A DNA stretch of 64,000 nucleotides from Gymnopilus junonius (taxonomy: Eukaryota; Basidiomycota; Agaricomycetes; Agaricales; Galerinaceae), in contig JADNYJ010000057.1 in NCBI GenBank assembly GCA_015501075.1, positions 1 to 64,000 on the forward strand, written 5' to 3'. Position 1 is the first letter of the stretch; every line of letters starts with the position of its first letter. Positions 23,006-33,304 of this stretch are shown here, in pieces. The notes below the pieces were generated by a model. That model was not told the origin of the DNA. It ran no database searches and saw only the letters and a list, made by a program, of their open reading frames with translations. Position numbers and translations under genes: made by a program.

Positions 23006-24581
23006 ATGATAAACGACCCACCAAGTACATTGAAGCCGGCGGAGGTTGCAGCTCTCCTGGTTCAGCATGCTGTAAAGAAACACAAGGACAGATACGAAAA
23101 TATCTTCTTTAAAGCCGTGGGTTTTCATTGCTGGATCATATGTAGTTATCTGGCCTCATTTTAATGTCGCGACCCTTGTATCAAGTTCATGGCGGGCGCC
23201 ATGTTATCGTTTGGTGGCCTGCTATCGGAGGTGCTGCAAGGAGGTGCCCCTGGGCTGACAGCTTCGAACCCTGGTATTGTTAAGGTTCTGGGGGGATTTG
23301 TCTTCCCAGTGGGTTTGGTGATGTCAGCCTTTTCTTCTGTCGCACTATGGCTGGTTAAATCTGACGTCGGTCATTAGGATTATCCTTCAAGGGCAAGAAC
23401 TGCTAACCAGCAATATGATGGTAATTCATTAGAGTATTTGACCCAGCTAGGTATTGAATTTCCGGCAGACATTTCCCATGGCCGTCATCAAGGGTGCAGT
23501 GCCATTTTGGAGTCTGGTGGTTAACTGGATCATAGGTAAGCCTTGAAATCCTGGTAGTGGCGACGGAGTTATCTCAATTCTGCCTTCACCTGCAGTATTT
23601 TTTGGCAATCTTGTTGGCAGTCTCTTTTTCGCCGCCATTCTTGTCCGCTGTGCGTCATGCTAGCATACCACGAGCTCATGGCTCCAGATTCTCATCCATG
23701 CTTAAGACAGCGGCGTTGTATCAACGGATCCATACCACAGTTTTATAGCGTCCTTTGCAATGTAAGCCGTGCTCTTCAGCTTCCCTTGCATTACGCTAAT
23801 TTTATCAAAGCAAAAAAGCAGGAGAGCCGGAATGGCATCAAATTTTTTTGCGGGGCATTGGATGCAATTGGCTTGTTTCTGTGGCAGTTTGGGTATGGCA
23901 TAACTGATCACTTCGTTAGTAATATAAGTTCATCAAGTTGTTTGATTATAGCAAGCTGCTGGAGCGAAGGAGACCATATCTAAAGTGAGAGGATAATGAC
24001 TCATCAACGACTACAACACACTGATGTATGTGTTAATTTAGATATTCGCTGCTTGGATTCCTATCTGGGTAAGTTTTACACGCCTATGTCCAACGTCCAA
24101 GTTGTGTTACTCAATCATGGTGCTGTAGATTTTCGTCGCCTGCTCGTATGACCATGGTAAGGCCGCGGTATATCTGATGCGAATAAAGGACTCAATAATC
24201 CTACTCAGTGGTCGCCAACATGTTCTCGGTTCCTCTTGGAATCATGTTTGGGGCCCAGGTAAGTCTAAGTCATGCATCAAGAGCTCCCAGCTGATGCGAT
24301 TCGCTACAGCTTACTGCTGCTGAATACATTCGGAAGTGAGTGCCACTTCGGGACCTGAAGCTTTCAATTTGTGCTGACTGCGTGGCTGCAACATATATAG
24401 ATCTTTGATCGCTTCACTGATCGGAAACATAGTCGGTGCATTGCTCGTGGGTCTACCTGGCGTTTATTTCTTCCTACGGGACGATGGGGATGGGAGCCTC
24501 GAGTCTGCAGAGAATGGCGAAGTGATGGACCCCAGTCCTCTTTCCAGTAACGTTCGTGTGGTAAAGGAGAAAGGGATGTAG
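23006..24581 (+). CDS. Formate/nitrite transporter (FNT) family channel
   Basis: Pentameric membrane channel family moving formate, nitrite or related small anions. Spliced exons give a soluble N-terminus (MINDPPSTLKPAEVAALLVQ), then six predicted membrane segments. Family marks are SFGGLLSEVLQGG, VLQGQELLTSNMMVFP before the first pore loop, VVNWIIVFFGNLVGSLFFAA, CSYDHVVANMFSVPLGIMFG and a final helix at SLIGNIVGALLVGLPGVYFF. The C-terminal tail is acidic. At least eight introns are needed, several only 45-55 nt, with small exons in 24000-24420. No nitrate or nitrite reductase gene is adjacent, so the substrate (nitrite as in Aspergillus NitA, or formate) cannot be told from context. Confidence 0.82.
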
Positions 24582-24987
24582 ATTTCTGGAGCTGGTTACG
24601 CGTGAGTCTCCCCCCTTTTCACAGGAGTGAGGAGTTGATCATGGCACCATTGAAGACACCTGATTTGCTTTCTTTAATGATACGTACTATTTTGCCGATA
24701 TTCGATAACGAGCCTGTCTGTATCGCTGCCTGTCGCCCCGGCCTTATGCATTTGCATGTTATTTAGATCAAATAAACACGAAAAATGCAAAGTGCTGGAA
24801 TAGAAATACAGAATGGTATATGACACAAGGGAATAAAAATCATAAAGCAGTTTCTACACATTGCTGTCGGGTTCGAAGGCAAGAATAGCATGCGCTCGAA
24901 GAACTGTCAAAATTATGTAGTTGTGAATCAACGGAGCATGTCGTTAGAAACCATGATCACTCACCAATCGGCGGAAAGTATGATATA

Positions 24988-26333
24988 TTATGAAGTAGCC
25001 GCCAGCCACTTGTTGATAGCCTTGTAAGTATCCGTCCTTTCTGGTTCATGCCACGGAAATACGAGATAGTCGTGCACGCCGTCTAGAGCCTCCACGTAGC
25101 GAACTTTTCCATCATTTGGCTGAACACCATCGCCTTCACCAAGATCTTTAATCATATGATCTCTGAGGATTTTGATGGAATCATACAAGACCTCAGCGCC
25201 CCCAGCAACGACGAATGTCCTAGGGAACTTTTTGAAGTCAACGATGAGGCCCGAGTCAAGGGAGGCTGGAGATATGTAGGGGTTGGTGTTGGCGGCACCC
25301 AGACCATGGGGACCGCAGAAAGCTTGCGTGGCGAAGCTCAACCCCTCACCAAGTCCGAGGTAGTCAGAGTTGTGGTAGGTCTTTGCCGAGCTGTTGGGTG
25401 TATTGGCGGTTGTGCCCAGATCGACCCAAGGCGAGAGTAAAATGAGGGCGCCAGGTGGAGCGGGTAGATTGACTTCGGCCGACTCTTGATACTCAGTCAG
25501 GTAGCGAGTGAGGGCATGAGCAAGATTACCCCCCGCAGAGTCTCCAGAAATTATAATATTTTCGGGAGCAAAGCCAACAACATTGACGAGGTAGTTGTAT
25601 CCTGCGAGAGCATCCAGCAGTTGCGTTGGGAATGGGTGTGCAACTTGGAAGGGCTTTGTAGAGGCGAGACGATACTCGAGGGAAAACACACGACTGACTA
25701 TGTCAAGGTGCTTCAAATATCCCTTCACAATCTGAGAAGTAACGTCATTTGGGTGGGCCGACAGGCGAGTGTAGCCTCCTCCATGGAATTGGTAAATGAC
25801 CTTTTCGCCTGGTTGGGGACCAGAGGCAACTTTGATAGACGTGCCGGTTTTATGTATCCAATAACCTGGGACGCGAATCGAGGACACATTCGCGATCTTA
25901 GCCCATAATTTGAGATCTCCAGTTACTAGATGGTTGGCGGTACCAACCCAGACGCCGCTTACGCCGGGCCCTGGAGTGATAGCGCGGTGATCAGGCAATC
26001 GTATGATTGGGCCTGTGCTTTATTCAGAACAGAGGTTATTTGGTGAAGGGGTGGTAAGCAATGCGACATTGAAAGATACTTACTGATTCGAGAGGTTCAT
26101 GAAGTGACGGAGGAATCTGACCCATAATGCCCTTTTAAAAGTCCAGCTTTTCCTGCCGCGCAGTGACCTTGGTTGGGAAATAGTGAGGACTCCGTTGAAG
26201 CGAATCAATAGAAGATACTTTACCTGGGTATGCTGAAGAGGACCCAGAGTGGAAAACGGACAAATAGGGTAGTTATAAGCTGGTATACGAGATACAAACC
26301 TTTAAGAGGCTGGTGACGAAAAGCGTAGGGCAT
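24988..26333 (-). CDS. Alpha/beta hydrolase, HSL/steryl-acetyl-hydrolase type
   Basis: Esterase of the hormone-sensitive-lipase group. Three exons: the start at 26333 encodes MPYAFRHQPLKGLYLVYQL and a hydrophobic stretch that could be a membrane anchor; exon 2 (about 26096-26170) encodes SLRGRKSWTFKRALWVRFLR; exon 3 carries the catalytic domain. It has the HGGG oxyanion loop (YQFHGGGYTRL), the nucleophile elbow GDSAGG with its Ser, a C-terminal acid in the VAGGAEVLYDS region and the His in LDGVHDYLVFPWH. All triad elements are present, so an active enzyme is likely. Fungal relatives with this anchor deacetylate sterols in the ER (Say1-like); the substrate is inferred only. Confidence 0.8.
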
Positions 26334-26489
26334 GATGATGAGCAGAGGAAAAGGAGAGCAACAAGCGCCACTGCTTATAAGTTATCATATGCCAACTGGA
26401 CATTTCTGGGTGTTAGATGGGAATCCGGACAAACTGCACAAACAGCGAACCCGGGCCCCGATCAAGTCACGTTTACTCTCTCAACTTTC

Positions 26490-26983
26490 ATGTCCAAACT
26501 CGACTTGAAGACGGCGGTCGAGCAGGAGGAAGCCCGTCTGCGCCTTCTCCATCCAACTCCGGCAGACATACCGGGGTGCATAAGTGTATTCGATGACTAT
26601 TTGGGTTGCAGCGGTATGTTAAAAGGCCCCTTTGGCATAATTTTGCTAATTGCATCAAAAGTAATACGCTCTCAAATCAAGTCCATCTACCGATTTGGCG
26701 AGCGAAGAGGCTGTGAACGCAAGTTCCAGGAATTCAAATTCTGCTTGTCGCTAAAATCCATGCATCCCGAGGAGCAACGGGACGCGTGGATTCGTCGCCG
26801 TGCGGAGTGGTGGGCGCATAGGCGGTTAGAAAAGAGCAGCGAAGATGTGTGGGATATGAGAGAGTGGGTGATGTTTTTGTGGTCTACATGCAAGATACTG
26901 AAAAACCCTGCAGTCCACCTTTGAAAGACTTCCCGATACCCATCACGGAGGAGCTTATGCGGACAGAAAACATGCGGACTTGA
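26490..26983 (+). CDS. Emi1-like DUF3128 protein
   Basis: Small fungal protein of the DUF3128 family (yeast Emi1, linked to early meiotic induction and mitochondria). Three exons: the first gives MSKLDLKTAVEQEEARLRLL and FDDYLGCS; the second gives VIRSQIKSIYRFGERRGCER, FQEFKFCLSLKSMHPEE and WIRRRAEWWAHRRLEKSSED; the third reads DPPLKDFPIPITEELM and ends at 26983. The cysteines (GCS, GCER, FCLS) are spaced as in the family. Introns are 26614-26661 and about 26868-26912. It is divergent from the hydrolase, with 156 bases between start codons. Confidence 0.8.
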
Positions 26984-27113
26984 CTTTCTTACTGTAGCTT
27001 ATGTACATATTAGCCTTAGTAATTTGAACTCCGAGGAGACGCGTTATTCAAACTCAGCTAATGGAAAATTGAACGCGTCCTCGTCGCGTCTGGATCTCAC
27101 TCGAATACACAGA

Positions 27114-30100
27114 ATGGTAGGTCAACTCGCCAATTTGCTCAAAACCGCATCCTCACATTTATTTTCAGGCTTCACGAGGATCAAAACGTCAACGAGACTC
27201 TTCTCCGCCGCCCACCTCGTCTCCCCCACGAGCGACGCCCGCCCGTCGCGCTTCCCAGACATCCCTACCACCGTCCTCTCCACCGGCACCTTTCTCAGAT
27301 ACAGAGGAAGATGTAGATGAAAGGGACGCGGTTCATGATGCCGATGACGACGACGATGCTGAAGGAGAGGATCTGTTTGGCGAAACTCTGGAAGAGTATG
27401 CTTCTGCGCCTCTCTCTTGACCAGCCACTAATGTTCTTCATGCAGAGATTACGCCCCGAATGATACCCTGGATCAATACTCAGACACTGGAATCGATGAC
27501 AATGGCAACGTCGAGGAGCTTTCAGCTGCTGCGCGCCGCGCTGCAGAAGCAAGCATGGCGCGACGGGACCGTGCGGAACGTGGTGGAAGGCGAGGTCAAC
27601 GTGCCGCCCGCCGGAGCCATGCCCCAGCATTCCTCGACAGTGATGCAGACATGGAAGATGAAGGCGATGACGAATTAGGACTCGCCAGTATGAAAGCGCG
27701 GACAAGGAAGCAGTATGACGAACGACGCGATGCTGATGATCTCGATGGTGCCGAGGACGTGAGTAATACCAAAGAGTCGCTCTGTTTTCCTATCTCACTT
27801 TGCATAATTCAGGAAATCCCTCTAGAGCAGTTGAGCGACATCAAGGCAAAGTCTATCGTCGAATGGATTGCACATGATCGCGTCCGCCGATCGATCGTCA
27901 GACATTTCCGCCATTTCCTAATGACGTATACCGACGAGAGTGGCGCCTCCGTCTACGGTCAACGAATTCGTCAACTGGGAGAAGGCATGTATTTTTGCTA
28001 TTAGTTTCATATTTTCGCTCAGCCTGCCTCATGAAACTAGCAAATGCGGAATCTCTGGAAATTTCCTACTTACACTTGGCCGTTTCCAAGCCGATCCTTG
28101 CATATTTCTTAACCAACTCACCAACTGCAATGTTGGAGATTTTTGATGAGGTTGCCCTGCAGGCCATCCTCGTATATTTCCCAGCTTATCAGCGCATCCA
28201 TTCTGAGATTCATGTACGCATTGCCGACCTTCCCTTGAGCTCGACTTTACGAGACCTACGGCGATCTAACCTCAACAATCTTGTTCGCGTGTCGGGTGTG
28301 GTAACAAGACGAACTGGCGTCTTCCCGCAACTCAAATATGTCAAATTTGATTGTCGAAAATGCGGGGCCGTTCTAGGACCATTCTACCAAGATGCTTCCA
28401 AAGAAGTCAGAATCAGTTATTGTGCAAACTGCGAAAGCAAGGGACCTTTCACTGTCAACTCCGAGCAGGTATGTCACCGTTTTCACAAATATCCGAACCA
28501 AAGTAACAGTCAATTTCTGTCACAGACTATTTACCGCAATTATCAAAAAATGACCCTCCAGGAGTCTCCAGGCTCAGTACCTGCTGGTCGTTTACCTCGA
28601 CATCGTGAAGTCATCCTCCTATGCGACCTGATCGACAGCGCGAAACCAGGAGAGGAAGTGGCAAGTGTTTTCCATCTCATATATTCGAACACGGATTAAA
28701 GTCGCACAGGAAGTGACAGGGATATACCGCAATAATTTTGATGCTTCCCTTAACTCGAAAAACGGATTCCCGGTCTTCTCTACAATCATCGAAGCCAACC
28801 ACGTCAATAAGAAAGAGGATCTATTCGCAGCGTTCCGCCTGACTGAAGAGGACGAGAAGGAGATGCGAAATCTTGCCAAGGATGAGAGAATTCGGAAGAG
28901 GATCATTAAATCTATTGCCCCTTCTATTTATGGCCATGAGGATATCAAGACTGCCATTGCTCTCTCCCTCTTTGGTGGTGTACCCAAGGACATCGACCAC
29001 AAATTGCGAATCCGTGGTGACATCAACGTGCTTCTGCTTGGCGATCCCGGTACTGCCAAATCACAATTCCTGAAGTACGTGGAAAAGACTGCGCACCGAT
29101 CTGTCTTTGCCACGGGTCAGGGCGCCTCAGCTGTAGGTCTTACAGCCAGCGTTCGCAAAGACCCTGTTACTCGAGAATGGACACTTGAAGGGGGTGCACT
29201 CGTACTTGCGGACAAAGGCCACTGCCTAATTGACGAGTTCGACAAGATGAACGACGCAGACCGAACTTCTATCCACGAAGCCATGGAGCAGCAATCCATC
29301 TCAATAGCCAAAGCTGGTATTGTGACAAGTCTCCAGGCGCGCTGTGCTATCGTCGCAGCAGCCAATCCGGTTCGCGGAAGGTATAACCCAACGATTCCTT
29401 TCCAGCAGAACGTTGAGTTGACGGAGCCAATTTTGTCCCGTTTCGACGTGCTTTGCGTAGTCAAGGACAATGTGGACCCCGTCATGGATGAGTTGCTTGC
29501 CCGTTTCGTTGTTGGTAGTCATCTGCGAAGCCACCCAAAGTTCGACAAGGAAACAGAAGAAATGGAAGTGGCTACGTCTTTGGATGCTGATGTATGCCTT
29601 TTTTCCCCGCTTGCTTGCTCTGATCGGATTCACTTAGATTTTTGTCTTATAGATTATACCACAGGACGTCTTGCGAAAATACATCATGTATGCAAGGGAG
29701 AAAATCAGACCGAAGCTCTTTGATGTTGACCAAGAGAAACTGGCCCGTCTGTTTGCAGACCTCCGACGCGAGTCGATGGCTACCGGCTCATATCCCATTA
29801 CCGTCCGCCATTTAGAAAGCATGATTCGCATGGCTGAGGCCAGTGCAAAAATGGCCTTGCGCGAGTATGTCCGAGCGGATGATATTGACCTTGCTATTGA
29901 GGTGGCTGTCGGTAGCTTCGTGAATGCTCAAAAACTGAGTATCAAGAAGACCTTACAAAGAGTACGTAATTTACCTCTTTTCTTTTTCTGAATTTTGGTG
30001 CTGATATTTTTATTAATCGGCAGGGATTCAGAAAATATCTCACCCAATCGAAAGATCACGAAGAATTATTGGCGTTCTTGTTGGGTGGTCTTGTCAAAGA

Positions 30101-30345
30101 TAAAGCTCGATTCTATCAATTACAACGCCATGAACAGCCTGAGAAGGTCGTGGTCAAGCTTTCTGAGCTTGAGGATAAGGTATGACAGCACTCTCATACA
30201 AACGGTTGACGTACTCACTTTCACAATTAAGGCCAAGGAACATGATATCTTTGACGTCTCTCCCTTCTTGAGGTCAAAACTATTCAAGACGAATGGATAT
30301 CTTTTAAAGGACAAGACCATTGAGAAACATTTTAGGGTTAATTGA
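27114..30345 (+). CDS. MCM2: Replicative helicase subunit MCM2
   Basis: Subunit of the MCM2-7 helicase that licenses and unwinds nuclear replication origins. The first coding exon appears to be the ATG alone (27114-27116), followed by a GT-AG intron to 27171 and [15 protein letters not shown]. Next come an acidic Ser/Pro-rich N-terminal tail (histone-binding region in MCM2), the N-terminal OB domain, a C4 zinc finger (CRKCGA and YCANCES near 28355-28440), and the AAA+ core: Walker [11 protein letters not shown], Walker [12 protein letters not shown], arginine finger in LSRFDVL. The C-terminal winged-helix region ends [10 protein letters not shown]. About eight short introns. Length (roughly 930 residues) fits MCM2. 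Confidence 0.95.
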
Positions 30346-30611
30346 TTTTATTTCCAACTTGTATCCATTGCTTTCTGCCGTGTTGTTTCGTATACCTGCT
30401 GTAATCTCAGAAGTGTCATATATATATACCATCTTTCAACCAAAATTTAAAAAAACTCATGGAATCGGACTTGTAGGAGGCGGGAGTGCGACAGCAAATA
30501 GTGACATTAATAATGCAACAATGTGGTGTGTAAATAAGTCTACAATGGTGATGATGATGGATCCTCCGAGTACGTGAGGTTGTTTTAGACGGGGGACGGA
30601 AGCTAATGGAT

Positions 30612-31461
30612 TCACGATGAGTCATTGGTAGCGTGCGCGGTCTCTATACGGGATTTTTGATGGGTGTCAAGGTCAGAGGTAGTTCCGTTCAGTTCGTCCT
30701 CATTCGACTGTTCGTGGAGTGGAATATTATCAGCAGGGGACGGGACTGCTTCCTCTTCATCGTCATCCATAATTTCTGGAAACGATGAATGTATAAGAAT
30801 GTATAAAAGAAGAAAGATATGTTCATCATACCGTCAGCATAAACCTCTGGATGGGCCCTAAAGCAGTTCTGCATGTTCTGGAATTTTTCCACGCAGTTAA
30901 TGCCCTTTGGTTCTGCGTCGGAATAGACAAAGCAAGAAAAGGCTTCTCTAAACTCTTCACCACATGGACCATAAGCCATACCGCCTAGACAAGGGCAGTC
31001 CCAGTTGATTTCGCCAGTCACCGGGTTGAATGCACCTCCGGAGGCACCTTCACCTTCAGTCGAAGACTCGGATTCTCCTTCTTTAGGGCTCTCATCAATA
31101 GAACCTGAAGGAGTGTCGGGAGCAAATTCTGACGGTGACGTCGTCGCGGTGGACTCCGATGGTGGCTCGGTTGGACGCGACGCTTTTGGCGGAGATGTAG
31201 CCAAAGGTTTCTGAGTCGAAGCTGTCGCCTTTTAATGATATGTCCGATGGCACACGACGTGGAATACTCACTGTTCGTCGTTGGAGAATCCAAGGCTATT
31301 TGATTGCTTTCATCCATTAAGCGCCAAGTCATGTATGCAGCCGTTACTGCAGACGCGCCGAAAGCAGCACGAGCCCCTCTATGTAAGCTACCAGAAGCCT
31401 TGGGAGCTGAAGATGTATGGAGACACCTGCGAATAGGCAAACGGGACAGACGGGAGAACAT
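30612..31461 (-). CDS. MIA40: Mitochondrial intermembrane-space oxidoreductase Mia40
   Basis: Import receptor and disulfide carrier of the mitochondrial intermembrane space, acting with Erv1. The start at 31461 encodes a basic presequence ([18 protein letters not shown]), then a membrane segment ([17 protein letters not shown]), as in anchored fungal Mia40. After one intron a Ser/Pro/Glu-rich linker leads to the core: the redox-active CPC in [16 protein letters not shown], then twin CX9C cysteines ([13 protein letters not shown] and [13 protein letters not shown]). After the second intron an acidic tail follows ([16 protein letters not shown]), ending at 30612. All catalytic and structural cysteines are present. 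An upstream in-frame ATG at 31485 is possible. It converges with MCM2, leaving about 270 bases. Confidence 0.92.
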
Positions 31462-31554
31462 TGGTAAGGACTGAGAATTGAGCAAGCCAAATTATTTCGA
31501 GTGAGTAAGCCTCGGAGGGGACTCGGTAAGTACAAATAGGTACAAATAAATAAA

Positions 31555-32436
31555 TTATTTTCTTTGCTTTTCCTTCTCCATCAGTTCGTTCAGATGTCTC
31601 GCGACGATGCCCACGCCTTCCTCGACCATCGCCCTGTCCTTCTCGGGCACCCGTCCAAGGTGTCTTCTGAATCTGTCTGGATGCCATCGCAGTTGTGCAC
31701 TCCGAATCCTGTCTTTGCGCCTTTGATTCTGTGAATGTAGAGGGGAAAATAGTAATGCGACAATCGCGTCTTGCGTGATGTCGTCTATGTTCCGTGGCGG
31801 TAAGATGAGTGGCCATGGGATCTTCTTGAACTCCAGTGGTTCCGTAGATGCTGTCATTGACGTCCAGTGTTTCTCGTAATTGTCCCAGGCGCCCAATATC
31901 AGTGTATCCAACTTTACTCGGTCTCTCTTCTCCCTCTCCTGCTGCTCGGCGTACGCCCTGTGCCGGGCTTCCTCGCGTTCTCGCCTTTCAGCCTCCCGTT
32001 TCTGCTGAAAACGAGCCTCGATTCTTCGTAGCTCATCTTGTATCCTTGCTCGAGCCTTCTCTCGCTCCTGCGCCACTCGACGCGCGCGCTCCTCTTCCCT
32101 CATCCACTGTTCCGCCTCTATTTCATATGTATAGACCAATTCTTCCCATTCTTCACGTCGGTGCTTGTGCGTTCTTGGTAGGCGTAGTCCATGAGAAATT
32201 TCCTTGGGGTTAGAGAAATATTGCTGTTCCCTGACCCTGTCTTCCGTTTTGAAGCGTCGTTTGGTGCCTCGGATAACTTCCTCCTCCACAACCCACATAT
32301 ATGCTTGGGTCATATGCCGCCAGGGCACATCTACACTGGTGATCGTTGTCTCCGATCGCGAACGTGTCTGTCCCTGAGGTCTTCGGTGGTGCTTCTCAGG
32401 AGGAGGGGTCGAGATAGTGCGATTGGTGTTCAACAT
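31555..32436 (-). CDS. NFKBIL1-like protein
   Basis: Single-exon gene of 293 residues. A basic N-terminus and a long charged helical middle (EEERARRVAQEREKARARIQ and similar, likely coiled coil) lead to a conserved C-terminal block, RSAQLRWHPDRFRRHLGRV, then GVGIVARHLNEL. This WHPD-RF arrangement matches the C-terminus of NF-kappa-B inhibitor-like protein 1, which in animals is tied to mRNA processing. The WHPDRF motif resembles a J-domain HPD but sits in a different context, so chaperone activity should not be assumed. No ankyrin repeats are visible. Function in fungi is unknown. Confidence 0.7.
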   Translation of the reverse strand: MLNTNRTISTPPPEKHHRRPQGQTRSRSETTITSVDVPWRHMTQAYMWVVEEEVIRGTKRRFKTEDRVREQQYFSNPKEISHGLRLPRTHKHRREEWEELVYTYEIEAEQWMREEERARRVAQEREKARARIQDELRRIEARFQQKREAERREREEARHRAYAEQQEREKRDRVKLDTLILGAWDNYEKHWTSMTASTEPLEFKKIPWPLILPPRNIDDITQDAIVALLFSPLHSQNQRRKDRIRSAQLRWHPDRFRRHLGRVPEKDRAMVEEGVGIVARHLNELMEKEKQRK

Positions 32437-33304
32437 GATTTAAGAGAAGGGAGAAAGAAGAGTCGAATATGGATGACCAGTTGAATGCGCTAAGCCCAGC
32501 CTAGGGTCACAGTAATAGGTTACTCTCCAGGAGTTCGAGTTATCTAGCAATGAATAATTGATTGAGGCAATATATATGTCGGGTCTGATGTTGACCGCTT
32601 TGCAGGAGCACGATAACCATGCCACTTGCGCAATGCACTTTCGTATCCCACAAGAGCCGTTCCGCCCGCTGGGGATCAAGCGAGGCAAACACGTTCCGCC
32701 TACACTTATCATGGAAACACAAGGCAACCCTTGATGTTGATTGGAGATCGACGACCTCATTCAGGTCATGGCACTGCTCTATGAAATGATATCTAGATGA
32801 AATACTGCATGCCGATATCCTCATTTTAGAGTGAAAGCACATAATAAGCGTAATCACACTTGATCAGGACGTCAGTCAGCTTACTGGTTAGCTTATTTAA
32901 TTCGAAGACGCTGAATATCAAAGATCCATCCTTAAGGTCGCAGCAGTGTCGTGGAGATCTACGTACATGCGAAGAGAAAAGGAAACCACAACCTGGAATA
33001 ATAATACCTATATGCTATTCAAGAAAGGAGCCGAGGAGCAAAAAAATAAATTGACTGTAAAAAAAAAAAAAGAGTGAAGACGATGGACCGTCCCGTCAGC
33101 GTGAAGAGATTGGGATATCATACACGAATTATAAGAAAGTTTACGAGAGCACGAGGACGCCAGTAAATGAAAGTAGGAGTACATCTGTGAATAGCTGCCA
33201 AAACAATGAGAAAGATATTCGTGGCAAAGGTAGTACACAACTTACATAGTGATGAAGAAGAGAAAAGAGCGACAAAAAATCAAAGAGAGGGAAATTGTCT
33301 ACGC
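32437..33304. other. Intergenic stretch, no supported gene
   Basis: About 870 bases between two minus-strand genes. It holds the promoter of the NFKBIL1-like gene and the 3' UTR of the Sec7 gene, with a 13-base A run near 33059. A minus-strand ORF of 105 codons (32540-32857) has no recognised motif. Confidence 0.4.

Noticed and set aside
32540..32857. Minus-strand ORF of 105 codons with several cysteines
   Set aside because: Cysteine spacing does not match CX9C or other small mitochondrial families, it overlaps an equally long ORF in another frame, and it sits in the expected promoter of the NFKBIL1-like gene.
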